The notes: generated by a model from the sequence alone, not told the origin. A DNA stretch of 64,000 nt from Heliopora coerulea (GCA_030142905.1 JASJOG010000027.1:744001-808000); one strand, 5' to 3'. Shown: positions 1-11,063, counted from the stretch's first letter. Made by a program: numbers and translations.

Positions 1-1710
1 TGAGGTCTTTGTTGTTTATTTGTTGTTTGTTTGTTGTTTATTTAAAGAACAACTTATAAAGTTGTCTGTAATTAGGAAGGCAGAAGGCAGAGAAAATAAT
101 TTGGGCATTACTGTAAGTATGTTTTTACAGATGCTCTTTAATAATATAGAGTTGAGTTGACGGACATCAAGTAACAGCCTTCAGCCACTTTACGATAAGC
201 GCGCTGTGCTATTCTCCGCAATTCTCTTGCAAAATGCGAGCGTATTTTTGTTTCTAAGATTCCCAGTTGTTTTTTCAATAACTTCTGGAAAGCCACTGAA
301 AAGTGAAATGGCAGTAAACTACCATATTTCCATGATGCTTGCATGTTTCTTAGTAACATTAGATTCACTCCATTGGCAATGTAGTACCAGGATAAAACTA
401 CGACCGGGATCTGCAAATGTCGAGCTTTGTAACGCTAACTTATCACAAATAGTCATTGGCATGAGTTAGTACTCATACATGAGCGTGATTCCTGCAATTG
501 TGCATAGGTTGATATATATGATTCAAGGCTGGATATAATTATTTCAAGTGCGATGGACAAACTGTCAGACAGTTTCCCTGTTAAGTTGGACATGTCCGGA
601 CAGTTGCGACAAACAAATGTCGTCGGGTCAAATTAACATCTTGGATTGGCGGATGAGGTATTCCGATATAACTTGCTAGCCTAGAAGTCAACCTACGCGA
701 TGGCATTTTTTCGTCACGATTGTCTTATTTGTGTACCCAATTCCGCGGAGAACGTTTCTTGCTAACCATTCGCTCCTACATGTTGCAAAACGTACCTATG
801 ACATTAAGTAACTGTCTTCAGCCTCTTTACGATAAGCACGCTGTGCCATTCTCCGCAATTCTCTTGCAAAATGCGAGCGTATTTTTGTTTCTGAGGTTCC
901 CAGTGGTTTTTTCAATAACTTCTGGAAAGCCACTGAAAAGTGAAATGGCAGTAAACTACCATATTTCCATGATGCTTGCATGTTTCTTAATAACATTAGA
1001 CTCATTCCATTGACAATGTAGTACCAGAATAAAACTACGAACGGGATCTGCAAATGTCGAGCTTTGTAACGCTAACTTATCACACAAAATCATAGGCATG
1101 AGTTAGTACCCATACATGAGCGTGATTACTGCAATTGTGCATGGGTTGATATATGATTCAAGGCTGGATATAATTATTTCAAGTGCGATGGAAAAACTGT
1201 CCGACAGTTTCGCTGTTAAGTTGGACACGTCCGGACAGTTGCGACAAACAAATGTCGTCGGGTCAAATTAACATCTTAGACGGGCGGATGAGGTATTCCG
1301 ATATAACTTGCTAGCCTAGAAGTCAACCTACGCGATAGCATTTTTCGTCACGATTGTCTTATTTGTGTACCCAATTCTACGGAGAACGTTTCTTGCTTAC
1401 CTTTTGCTCCTACATGTTGCAAAACGTACTTATGACTTTGGTGACTCAATGAGACTGATCAGGATGAGAATCAAGCGTTGGCATCGCGATCTAGGCCATG
1501 GTCTTCTTGGAGGTTAGCTTTAGTCAACATACGGTCTTACGCGTGGCTTTAGGAGTCATATTTAAGAGACCATAAGCACCATGTTATCTTCGAAAACACT
1601 GATAAAGTTTAAAAAGCCCTAAACAAACAAAATAAACGCAGTTTGTAACTGTCAAAAAAATTTGCCAGACAAAATGTCCGCTACATCGTAAGATTGGCCG
1701 GACATTTGAA
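1..1710. repeat. R repeat block, copy 1: two tandem units of ~635 bp
   Basis: Two tandem copies of a unit of about 635 bp (one beginning near 140, one near 800). The block recurs at 41433-42880 and 63158-64000, always at the junction between duplicated SLC34A units. Each unit carries, on the minus strand, an open stretch (138-416 and 796-1053) whose translation contains conserved words such as WKYGSLLPFHFSVAFQKLLKK and ARELRR(I/M)AQRAYRK. The rest of the unit (around 540-780 and 1180-1430) is also conserved but has stops in all frames I checked by eye. I do not recognise a protein family. The hydrophobic segment upstream of WKYGSLL could be one membrane helix, so a decayed membrane-protein exon is possible. 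The window start coincides with the start of the block as seen at 41433. Confidence 0.75.
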
Positions 1711-1712
1711 TC

Positions 1713-2027
1713 CTATGGTTGGGTATTGTCCGATGTTGGACCGTTATATCGAACCTTGATGATTTTTCGTTCTTCAATAAACCATAGCACGATAACAACA
1801 CATCTGTCAACCATTGTTAAAAGCAATCCATAGAAGAACTGGGTTGAGGTGATTGTGAAGATCTTAGACTTTCTGGAGTGCCTTGTGCCTTCAGTTTGGG
1901 AAATTTTTTCAACGACAAGGTGACCAATGAAGACAGTTTCTAACAGGAACAGAAAATTTCCAGAGTACCTAAATACGAGTTTTGAAAGATCACGTCCTAG
2001 TTTAAATAAGATCGCTTTAAAAATCAC
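1713..2027 (-). other. Unrecognised ORF (104 aa), paralogue of the ORF at 4200-4523
   Basis: An open minus-strand frame with a hydrophobic core around NFLFLLETVFIGHLVVEK. It aligns colinearly with the ORF at 4200-4523 over about 80 residues: shared IFK, NFLFLL, a V at the same place, LV.EK, R..K.KIF and QF. Similarity at protein level between two separate loci argues that the frame was once coding. No start or splice context was resolved, and I do not recognise the family. A fragment of a decayed multi-pass membrane protein is a guess only. Confidence 0.3.
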
Positions 2028-2769
2028 AAATTGTGCAAACCTGAAGAAAACCAGGTGACAAGGTGAGGGAGTGACGCTACTTAAAATGCTTTAGTTAGTT
2101 CACAATTGTTACTTGGTGAAAATTCCCTATAAGCTTAGTGGTCTTAATCTCATTTATACTAATTCCATAATATTTCTGTTCGAAGCAAGGGGTCGTTGAG
2201 CTCAAATCGACATACAGCAACGGAATCATGAACAAACCTTTCTGAATTCTGGCAAAATTTATGGTCAGTCTGTTTAGGCGCACTGCTTCGTTTAGCGATT
2301 CAGCCGATTTTATGATCAATCTTTCAGCTTAGGTTGCTGAGTTCTATGTTGTTTATTTTACCTTAAAGAACAATTTATAAACTTATGCGTGATCAGGGAG
2401 TTAGAAAGCAAGTTTATGTTGGACCCTTAGGAGCTAGTATGCAGGGACACTTCTTTGCATAGGGGAAGGACAACTTCGAATAAATACTAATGACTGCATA
2501 TCCTGACTGTAAATAATGTATTTGTTAAAAATAAAGATCATAGTCCACTTGGGGCTGTATCCATTTGAAAAAGTTGAGGGAAGGTACCTCTCCTTAAGTC
2601 CCCTCGGTCCCTTAGCCCTTGATGTCTTAAAAAGCAAAACATAAACACTGCTGATGTGCTTTTAAATTGGCTTTTATTGCTTTCAATCTCTTCTATGTAC
2701 GATAAAGTCGCAAAAATGTGACTTGATACAGATAATTAACATTGATCTCGGATTAAAGCTCGTGTAGTA
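2028..2769. other. Non-coding or unrecognised stretch
   Basis: No recognisable gene. A short minus-strand open frame (2095-2319) has no identifiable similarity and no splice context. The stretch repeats the phrase 'gtttattttacc.taaagaacaa.ttataaa' near 2348, which also starts each R block (see 1-60 and 63170-63200), so part of it is probably another degenerate R-type repeat edge. Confidence 0.3.
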
Positions 2770-2839
2770 ATGACGTTCTTGTATATTTTGGTCGACAAGT
2801 TCAAAAACTGTACAACAAATCGCACATGCTACCCTAGTC

Positions 2840-3075
2840 TTGATTCTTTCCCTTCATGTTCCTCTTCACCCTCTTCTTGTTCTCCATCTTCTTCCATTTC
2901 CTACTTTTTCACGTTTGTTCCTCTTTTCTTACTTCCTGACAATCCCCTATTCGCCCTCCTTTGCTTTCTTCCGCTTCCTCCACTTTCCACTACTCTGCCT
3001 CATATTCCTCTTCTTTGTCTTCCTACTTTCCTTCCTCCTTGTGTTGTCCCACTTATCTCTCTTCCCTTTTGTATC
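2840..3075 (+). repeat. Pyrimidine-rich low-complexity tract
   Basis: About 230 bp of C/T-rich DNA on the plus strand, rich in TTCC, CCTC and TCTT runs. It produces two overlapping open frames of Ser/Pro/Leu/Phe in different registers, which is what composition alone gives. I therefore treat it as low-complexity sequence and not as a gene. The following 3300-3760 shows nothing recognisable. Confidence 0.6.
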
Positions 3076-3764
3076 GAATCAAAGTCTACCAAAGGTACCA
3101 AGGAGGCTAAGCGTCTTCATTATTTTGCCTTACCGACAGTATTAGCTCAGTTGAATATTATGCCTGACGTACAAGGACTGATTGCTCACAATTCTAAGCA
3201 GAAATTACTATATTTTTTATATGAAAAAGATTACTACACATGTACCAGAAAAAAAACCCATTCATTACAGAAAACTTGTGCGGGAAATGTTTAAGCGCCA
3301 AAATCTGACAAACTTTTTCAATTAATGTCAAGAGTTACTTCTTAATTATTCCCAAACCACTTTTATATAAATGTCATAAATTTTAAAAAGTTAAAAGCGG
3401 CCTTCTTTTGTATCAAGAACTCTCGTTGTATAACTGTCACAATCATTATCATCTCACTTTCAAGTAAGACCTGAATAAATAACTTCAAAAAATGTTCGTT
3501 AATCAAAATGTCAGGTTCATGAATTTCATGACTGCACAAGCAACGAACAGATGATATTTTAAATATCCTTCTCCAGCTGGTTACAAAAAAACAAAGACAA
3601 ACCGTTACACAAGTGATACCAGAACTGTTGCTGTCTCCGTATACATATTCGTCGGCTTTCCATAAATTTTGGTTTACCGTCGTTAGTTTGGCTCTATTGC
3701 AGTTTAAACGGATGCACCTGGATTAATTAGGCAATCGCCCGCTCAATTCACCGAAACGTAGCCC

Positions 3765-3870
3765 TAACCCTGAACGTAAACCTAACCTTAACCTTAAATC
3801 TAACGCTAACCAAAACCCTAACGACTACCAATCCTGACCTAAAACCAAACCCGAAGCCTAACTCTAAAAC
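3765..3870 (+). repeat. Degenerate telomere-like CCCTAA array
   Basis: About 100 bp built of diverged CCTAA/CCCTAA-type hexamers (ccctaac, cctaacc, ttaacct, ctaacgc, ccctaac and so on). It resembles a decayed interstitial telomeric repeat; a cleaner (CCCTAA)5 array is at 50017-50047. Confidence 0.5.
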
Positions 3871-4199
3871 TGAGCGGTTTGTCTGCGTCCGCTCAACTGC
3901 ACTCTGTAGCCGTTAATTTTTTACGCAATTTGTGAAACATTTATCATTAGTTGCCCTGGATATATTTCCAGCCTTCGTACACCAATGAGTAACTTCAGGA
4001 TAGCTTAGCATCATTGTTAACATGCTTTTATAGAAACTTTTCGATAGTTATTAAAATTAAGAGTCACTAAGATAACTGGCTTAATTCAGCCATTTGATTA
4101 CATTGGCGCTGTGCAGTTTTTTATTTTGTACCTGAGCAATTTGCAGCAAATAACCTTTGGTATGAGTACTGCCATAGGCATAATCTCTGCAATTATGGC

Positions 4200-4523
4200 T
4201 TAATATATTTCAGAGTTCTCGTTATTATACCATTTTGGGATAACATATCTGTAAAACATCGCTACGATAGTTTCTAAGGAGAACTGGATTGAGATGATTT
4301 TGAAGATCTTAAACTTTCTGGGACGCCCAATGCCTCTAAATCGGGAAAATTTTTCCTCGACAAGGTAACTGGTGTAGACAACTCCTAACAGGAACAGGAA
4401 ATTCGCATTGTACTTATATTTCGATTTATAGAAATCTCCTCGTGATCTAAATACGATCCCCTTAAATATTAAAAGTGTGGAACCCAAAAGAAAATTGAAA
4501 CCTTCACGTGAATATCTTTTCAT
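4200..4523 (-). other. Unrecognised ORF (107 aa), paralogue of the ORF at 1713-2027
   Basis: A minus-strand open frame with a hydrophobic segment (NANFLFLLGVVYTSYLVEEK) followed by a basic stretch (GRPRKFKIFK) and IISIQFSLETIVAMFYRYV. It is clearly related to the ORF at 1713-2027. It lies just downstream of SLC34A copy 1 on the same strand. Beyond about 4490 the DNA is shared with the 3' flanks of SLC34A copies 2 and 3 (22125 and 51415), but the ORF itself is not, so it belongs to unit-1-specific sequence. Product unknown. Confidence 0.3.
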
Positions 4524-4670
4524 GGCCGTGTAAACTGTTAAACTTAGTAAATGGGTAGCTCATAAAAATGTGGTTATATTCACCATTAGAATAGTTCATA
4601 ACATTCGAAACAGAAGCCCGAATGTCGAAGACCTACTTAAGGCGTCAAAAGTTAACGGAGAAATGTTTCA

Positions 4671-4753
4671 CCCTTTGCCTGTCCCGTGCATCACATATGA
4701 AACACACTGGACGGTGAGCGATAACATCAAACAAAAGCTAGACAGGCAAAGGG
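4671..4753. mobile_element. 83-bp piggyBac-type MITE with TTAA target duplication
   Basis: Perfect 13-bp terminal inverted repeats CCCTTTGCCTGTC / GACAGGCAAAGGG bound the segment. The right flank is TTAA (4754-4757); the left flank is TTCA (4667-4670), one substitution from TTAA. The homologous sequence downstream of SLC34A copy 2 (near 22268) reads tgTTAAggg with no insert, so it is an empty site and the target duplication is confirmed. CCC-starting TIRs and TTAA targets are hallmarks of the piggyBac superfamily; the element is far too short to encode a transposase. Confidence 0.85.
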
Positions 4754-4785
4754 TTAAGGGTAGAAATGGCCTGCGTCTTTGTTCA

Positions 4786-6044
4786 CTAGTGTTCGACTGC
4801 TAAGTTCCTTCGTCTAGAACAGCACATCTTCGCCTTAGTGACTCGAATAAATTTAGTGATTACTCGATCATACGGCTCGAGGGAACGTATCCAGTAAGGA
4901 GCCCAGTGCCAATCTCTCAGTACTTTAGGAAGAACGTGAGGTGCCTTGTTCTGGAGGACGTTGATCACTATTATGATCAACAAGAGCAACAAGAATGGGA
5001 CACCAAATCCAACCAAGTATTGCCAGCCCGCTAATAAAAGACCAAGAATGATACCAGGGAAAATGAAAAACATCAGAGAGAGATACAGGAACGCGAACCA
5101 GCGATACTTTGCGGTCGTATTCCCCAGGGCTTTGGCCCCACGGATTGGGACATTTCTCATGAATGGTAGAGGATACCAGATAACAATACCTGATATGTTG
5201 AAGAACAAGTGGCAAAGCGCAATCTGCATAGAGTCCCGAAACTTCTTGGCTGTACCTGTACTTGCCAAGGCGGCAAGAATTGCTGTGACGGTTGTACCAA
5301 TGTTCGCTCCCAAGGTCAGTGGGTAGGTCCTTTCGATGGTGACCACGCCAATACCGACCAGCGGTGTGAGAGCTGAGGTAAAGATTGAACTGGATTGTAC
5401 AAGCACTGTCATTCCAGCGCCAACCAGGATTGCTAGGTAGGCGGTGAGGTATTTCAACGGTCCTGGCAAGTCGGAGTTAATAGTTTTCTTGATAACTTTG
5501 GCGACTTGGCCTTTGAGCATTGAATGCAATAATTTCACGATGAAGCCAAGACAAACACAGAGGATGAGAAGAGAGAGAATCAAAAGTATCACGCCCACTT
5601 CCTTGTCGCTCATTCCTGTATCGTGAAAAAGAAATGTGTCGCAAGGTTTGGTACCATTTGGGGGACAAAACTTTATTAAGCTCTTATTTCCAACGGCTTC
5701 TTTCTGGGCAATTTTTTTGATCAAGTCCTTGTCTATTTTAATGATCTTGTCCGTGAAAGGTTTCGTTATCTTCTTCAGCAGTTCCACTTCAGTTGAATTT
5801 CCATCCGACCCATAAGAATCAGTTATCTTTTCGGTAAGGTGAAAGAGGTACCCTGAGGCTACTTCGATCGGCAGAAGTACGACGACACTAAGCCAGTTAA
5901 AGATGTCGTGGACAGTCGCCCCGGCGAACGCTCTCCGAAACTGATCCCGATCTCCGGCGTGGCCCACAGAGACAATAGTGTTGGTTACTGCTGTCCCGAT
6001 GTTAGCTCCCATTACCATAGGGATGGCTGCTTCAACTTCCAAGA
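4786..6044 (-). CDS. SLC34A copy 1, exon 3 (terminal coding exon)
   Basis: Terminal exon of a type II Na+/phosphate cotransporter, an apical plasma-membrane carrier that imports HPO4 with Na+. The acceptor is a T-rich tract ending TTTTAAG just upstream of 6044; it splices in phase to exon 2 (13620), giving ...[22 protein letters not shown]. Visible features are the first-repeat GANIGT segment, [12 protein letters not shown] with the Ala-x-Ala...Asp signature of electrogenic NaPi-IIa/b, a large hydrophilic loop with N-glycosylation sequons and two Cys (FCPPNGTKPC), the second-repeat QSSS ([16 protein letters not shown]), a second GANIGT, and a short Cys/Arg tail CCSRRR ending at TAG 4786-4788. 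The exon is open throughout, about 418 codons, colinear with the vertebrate proteins. The gene is nonetheless compromised by the nonsense codon in exon 1. Confidence 0.92.
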
Positions 6045-6401
6045 CTTAAAACAAAATAAATTTAATATAGTGAGCGAGGGTAATATGTACTAAATAAATA
6101 CTACCAAATGTAAAGGGGTTGTTTATTTTGCGCTGTTTTTGAGCCAAATATCTTCTAATGTTCAGAAAAGTAATCCCAGTCCCTGTACTTCGTACTCCGT
6201 AACCCATTGACATCTATAATTTTATAAAATAGATGTAATTTATTTTAAACCATTTCATATTTTTATACTTCTCTTATTATGTCTATATCGTATATTTTAT
6301 TGTCTTTGTTAAAATCTTGTATTAATTATTGTAAATAGAGTGAAAAAATCAAAAACCACTACGTGGATTTTTACACTTTTTAATAAAATCATTCGTTCAC
6401 T

Positions 6402-6424
6402 CATTCATTCATTCATTCATTCAT
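6402..6424 (+). repeat. (ATTC)n microsatellite
   Basis: Short tetranucleotide array in intron 2 of SLC34A copy 1. Homologous positions in copies 2 (about 23905-23945) and 3 (about 53158-53185) carry related (GATT)/(CATT) arrays, so the tract predates the duplication. Confidence 0.75.
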
Positions 6425-6560
6425 CTTTTCCGTCGATAATCATCTTCTGTTGCATCACCAGCGTTTCGTCAGCCTTAAATTTACAAAACAGCCCGCAGGG
6501 CGAAGTACCGTTCCTGCCCAATCTCTTTATAATTCGGCGATAAAAATAGCAAATAAATGC

Positions 6561-6707
6561 CAAACATTTCAGAACCATCCTCAGGATATTATGAAACGAA
6601 AACTTCACAATTAACCTACACTGCCGAAGTCAACTGAAAAATGTTGACTCGAGCGGGATTTGAACTCGCACCTTAGGGATACCGGTCCGCCGCTCTACCT
6701 ACCAGAT
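6561..6707 (-). mobile_element. tRNA-derived SINE insertion (5'-truncated tRNA head plus tail)
   Basis: Absent from the homologous intron of copies 2 (24088) and 3 (53320), where 'aatgccaaa' joins directly to 'tgcaaatggctttt'. On the minus strand the head reads like a tRNA: an A-box-like GGTAGGTAGAGCGGCGGA and a B-box GGTGCGAGTTCAAATCC, followed by a unique tail of about 75 bp. No complete acceptor stem is present, so it is not a tRNA gene. Confidence 0.65.
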
Positions 6708-7332
6708 GGCTTTTCAACTTCACAGGCTAGTGAATTATTTGGATCACTTTTCGGGGATTTGAATGGTTACAGCTTTTTATGGCTTATAAAACGGAAACGA
6801 CATGTGAGTATTCGCCAGATTTGAGGGAGAAACATTGTTGACTACCGTTCATTTCGTGATTTTAACGCTGAAACGCTCAGAAGGCACTCAAAGATATTGT
6901 CTGTTGATCGACGCCCACAACTTGATGAGCTAATTAGTAATAATATTTTTAGCTTCTTGGGTTAATAACTTTAATTTCCGGCCTCTTTTATGTATATTTA
7001 TGTGATATGTCAAGGGCGGTGACGGATTAGGAAAGGCTAGAGGCCAATAGTGCCGTAAATTTTTGACGAGGAAGCTGAGCCCCTCAATAGTTGTAAGGTT
7101 AAGCCTGAAAACTTGCTCTTGGTTCGTTTTACTGATGATATAAAGATTGTGTCCTTTAGTATCTTTATTCATAAAATCAAAGTACTGAAATGGTACTTTA
7201 CGACAGATTTCTTTATTTAACTTTCTAGATTTTTGGCGGGATGTCAACGAAACGATTTCCCCTCACCCTACTGTCTTGAAAAATAAGCCCTTCCTCAAAA
7301 AACTAAATAGATAAAACATAATTACAAATAGA

Positions 7333-7455
7333 TATCGTATATCTATTTACCTACCTAGCTACCTAGCTACCTAGCTACCTACCTATCTCTCTCTCTTACT
7401 CTCTCTCTTACTCTCTCTCTTACTCTCGCTCTTACTCTCTCTCTTACTCTCTCTT

Positions 7456-7530
<75 letters not shown>

Positions 7531-7563
7531 GTATATGTATATATATATATATATATATATACA
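7333..7563 (+). repeat. Compound (CT)n / (TA)n microsatellite, intron 2 of copy 1
   Basis: CTAC-, CTCTTA- and CT-rich repeats pass into (TA)n. The left flank is the same unique sequence that borders an (ATCT)n array in copy 2 (24703) and a (GATA)n array in copy 3 (53941). The short open frames over it are repeat translations. Confidence 0.9.
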
Positions 7564-7735
7564 CATACATTTCGATTTTGTCGAGCACTCTATGGATACA
7601 TAAGGAGAACCAATAGCGTTAAGCAATGCCCACCGTTCGAGTAGCGGTTTGAGCACTCTGGTCCCTTGTCGATCCAAGTTCGTTCCAAGCTGCACTGATG
7701 AACTGTAGTACAGCGAAACGTACGTCTGCAGATTG

Positions 7736-7738
<3 letters not shown>

Positions 7739-7792
<54 letters not shown>

Positions 7793-7801
7793 GTATGTAT
7801 A
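7739..7801 (+). repeat. (AT)n followed by (GTAT)n microsatellite
   Basis: About 40 bp of AT dinucleotides followed by five GTAT units. Its right flank 'ggtttgttgacctctca' is conserved at 24965 and 54535, so this is the right edge of the expanded repeat block shared by all three paralogues. Confidence 0.9.
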
Positions 7802-8589
7802 ATGGTTTGTTGACCTCTCATGGTTCACTATAAAGCCGGAATATTGACAAACTATGGATAAAAAAAATTTTATCCTCTCAAGTGAAAGTTTTCTTATTGA
7901 CTCTAAAGAACAAAGACCAAGGTTTGTCAAACCAGAAGCTTCTAGATATTTTCTAGTAAATTATACAAATGTGTGATTTCAAGTCTTCGCTTTTGTTAGT
8001 TCAGCAGACAAATTTAATTGCTGAAAAAAAGCATTCGACGTTTTAAGCAGAAGCAGTTCATTTTAAAGAAAGAATTGAGCAACTCTCTTCGGTGTAATAG
8101 AAGACTTTCATTGATATTAATTTCAATATTTATGCTTTCTAACACGGTGGTTTATCACCTTACGCTCATTGCAATATTTATATTCAGCATTTAATCGATG
8201 CCCGATCGACAAAATAAAAAAATCTAGCACGTTTTACTTCGCCGAAATGGAAAATTATAACATTGTACCAACTGGTTTCAGCTGGTGAAACAAAGTCATG
8301 TGACATTAATATTTATCGCCAATTTTCTAATCAGGTAGTAGAATAACTTTTCGTGTTTCCATGGAGTAATAGATACGTGAATGAAGGTTTTGAGGATGAC
8401 AAATGAGAAATCCTTAATTTCGAGTTCATCTGAATTTCCTTAAATGGGTGTTTTGATAAATTGATGGTAACACATAAATCTATCTTTCCGTTACTGAACT
8501 AAGATTTTAGTGACCACGGAAGTTACAGGACCCATATCGATAGCAGTTTTTATTCCTGAAATGGCTATCCTGTAAAAATATGTTAATAA

Positions 8590-8620
8590 TAAATAAATAA
8601 ATAAATAAATAAATAAATTA
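8590..8620 (+). repeat. (AAAT)n microsatellite
   Basis: Tetranucleotide array present only in copy 1. The paralogous positions (about 25690 and 55250) go directly from 'gaagttgacctgg' with no array; here the insert includes 'acaggacccatatcg...' ahead of the array. Confidence 0.75.
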
Positions 8621-9660
8621 TAAAGTTGACCTGGCGACGTCTGTGGAGAACAAGAATGTCTTCGAAAACATTGCCACGCAAGTTTCTATCTCTTTATACT
8701 TGCGAGTTTTCATTTCGCAAAGTGTACTCAGTTCGATGCATTAAACAGAATAAAAGAAAAGAAAAGAAAAGTAAATTCTACAACGGTGGACGAGAGATGT
8801 TTTCGCGGAAATTGGAAGAAATATCGAAACCAGCTTTCAGATGAAGAGTGATGTAAATTGTCGAGAGGTCGTTCAAGTTGTGGGAATTGCCGAATGTTGG
8901 CTTCCACTCAAGTCTTTCGATACTAATAATCATTTCATAATCCGTTTTTTCGTAACACGATTTCCCACTACTGAGCAATGCGATGTCGTCTGCTTGAGAG
9001 TACGTCACGCATTCAACGCTTGTCCTTGGTCAAACCTTAAAAAGCTCTTTGAAAACTTTCATTAAGCTTTGTTCTGAACAATATTCGTGGAATAACTCCA
9101 TCCTAGTCCTACCCGTCTTTATCTGGGGAAAACAAGAACTCCCAAGAGAGTGCAAAATCAGGAAGAGAAAAAAATATTAACTTTCCTGATTAAAAGGTCG
9201 CGGAGCAATAACCCGGAAAATTTTTCTATTCAATTGCCCTGAACTCGAAAAAACGCGTTTCCCTCACCAGATTTCGTGAAAAGACACGGTTTTCTTGAAA
9301 ATAATGAAAATATCTAGTAGATGTCGAAGAATTTTTCAACCAATAGAGTGCGATTTACCCCTCGTCGTTGTACTCCTGATCTACCCCTCATAATAATTTA
9401 TTCAAATACACCAAGGTGATAATCGAAAAGGTGGACTACCAGGTTATCCCTATATATACATGTCCCCTGCAATTAAAAGAATATATATGTAAAATAGATA
9501 AAATAAATGATCGAAAACTAATTGATATAAAAATGACATTTACAAACTGCTAGTGTGAGTTCAAAAAATATTCATGTGTTTCTTTAACCTCCTTTTAAAC
9601 TTATTTACGTTTGGTCCATCAGGGCAATTTACTACGTTATTAGGTAGATTGTTCCAAGGT

Positions 9661-10182
9661 TTAACTATTCTTACAAAAAAATGAGTACTTGTAGGAATTT
9701 ATTTTAGCTAATTTGGTTTGTATTTTAAATTGATGATTGCCTCTCGTTTTGGTACTTCTGCAAAATTCAAAGTAATCGCTGAAATCTAAACCATTCATCT
9801 TGAATACAATCTTGTAGCATTCAACCAGAGAGAAGTATTCCCGTCTAAGTTCCAAAGGGTTCCATTTAAATATTTTACATCTGTCTTCGTATACCATCTC
9901 TTGTCTTCTTTGACCTAGTGCGATGCGTGACGCTCTTTTCTGTACGTTTTCGATTGCGTGAATGTCTTTTACTAGATGTGGTGCCCATACAGGGCATGCA
10001 TATTCCAGAATTGCACGAACCAATGTTTTGTAGAGTGTCGAAAAGATATCTTTGTTCCTACTACCGACTGTACGTTTAACTAGACCAAGAACTTTATTTG
10101 CTTTATGCGCGATTACTTTTACGTGTTTAGACCAACTCAGATCACACGACACTATAACTCCTAGGTCATTGTAGTCATACAC
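9661..10182 (-). pseudogene. LINE reverse transcriptase C-terminal fragment
   Basis: About 173 codons of the RT thumb/C-terminal region typical of CR1- and jockey-group LINEs: LGVIVSCDLSWSKHV, KANKVLGLVKRT, TLVRAILEYACPVWAPHL, IENVQKRASRIA, LRREYFSLVECYKI, RGNHQFKI. It is the 3' part of the element at 9389-11942 and is separated from the upstream RT core by stops. Confidence 0.85.
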
Positions 10183-10299
10183 ATTCTTTAATGCAGAGTT
10201 CGAAATGAAGTACTGCGTTATATTCTTGTCGCACCTGTGAGATATCCTCAGGACTTCACACTTTTGTGGTCCGACTGTAGAGCTGTTGTATCCTCAACG

Positions 10300-10912
10300 T
10301 TGTTTAGTTGTCGATAGATCTTAGTATCATCAGCGAACAATTAAACACTTGATGTAATTACGTTTGGTATGTCGTTTACGTATAACAGGAACAAAATCGG
10401 CCCCAAAATTGAACCCTGTGGAACACCCGATAGTACTGGTAACCAATCAGAGGGGGATCCACGTATTAGTACTCTCTGTTTTCCTGCCAGTTAGAAAATT
10501 TCTGAACCATGATAGAAGTTGACCGTCGATTCCATACCTATTAAGCTTAAGGAGAAGGCGTTCGTGTGGGACAGTATCAAACGCCTTTGACAAGTCTAAA
10601 AAGATGACATCTGTCGCTTTTGAGGCATTTCTTGATAGACACCAGTCGTTGAAGCTGCTTAAAAGTTGGGTTAGTGTTGATCTGCCTTTTAAATAGCCAA
10701 ATTGGTTTTGATTTAACAGTTTATGTTCTGTACAGAAAGCTATGACTCTCGATCGTATTATTTTCTCTGCGACTTTACAAATGATGGACGTTAGCGAGAT
10801 TTGACGGTAATTTTCCTTTTTGTGTTTAGGACCTTTTTTATGTATTGGAGTTATATTAGCAATTTTCCAGTCCATTGGTAATGTACCAGAATTAAATGAC
10901 TTGTTGAACAAC
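10300..10912 (-). pseudogene. LINE reverse transcriptase core, broken
   Basis: Fingers/palm blocks of the RT: MDWKIANITPIHKKG, NYRQISLTSIICKVAEKII, FGYLKGRSTLTQLL, DVIFLDLSKAFDTVPHERLL (catalytic Asp region), SWFRNFLTGRK. After a frameshift near 10445 follow GVPQGSILGP and, after a TAA, FADDTKIY. Reading is lost at the 5' side where the Penelope-like element is inserted (target copy 10913-10924). Confidence 0.82.
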
Positions 10913-11018
10913 TTACAAAGTGATAAAGTAAATGGTTTGAACCTGGGAGAATCGTGACATGTTTGAGGAAGTTGATCGTCCAGGTTAGTGTAGTCTTGAG
11001 AAAGACTGTTGGTTGAAG

Positions 11019-11063
11019 TGACTGACGTTTCGACAGCCTTAGCGGCGGTCATCTTCAGAGTCA
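11019..11063 (-). ncRNA. Hammerhead-ribozyme-like motif in the sense arm of the Penelope-like element
   Basis: Minus-strand 45-nt module: stem I TGACT / AGTCA closes the motif; then CTGAAGA (fits the CUGANGA core), one extra T, stem II GAC-C-GCC / GGC-T-GTC with a GCTAA loop, GAAAC, and GTC before the expected cleavage position. Stem III is minimal (ACGT), as reported for Penelope-type hammerheads. The extra nucleotide after CUGANGA departs from the canonical core, so activity is uncertain. Confidence 0.5.

Noticed and set aside
2770..3294. 174-codon plus-strand open frame rich in Ser, Pro and Cys
   Set aside because: It lies on a pyrimidine-rich tract that is open in two registers, so the length is explained by composition; no motif or splice context.
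4946..5326. Plus-strand frame of 126 codons inside SLC34A exon 3 (also 22479-22835 and 51569-52099)
   Set aside because: Antisense shadow of the conserved transporter exon; no independent motif.
8035..8065. Possible second hammerhead-like motif (GAAACGTCG on the minus strand, also near 25205 and 54770)
   Set aside because: The 5' core reads GTGATGA where CTGANGA is needed and no convincing stem II forms.
8778..9065. Overlapping open frames on both strands, repeated at 25838-26125 and 55458-55688
   Set aside because: They persist because the intron is duplicated at high identity; both strands being open and no splice-site support argue against an exon.
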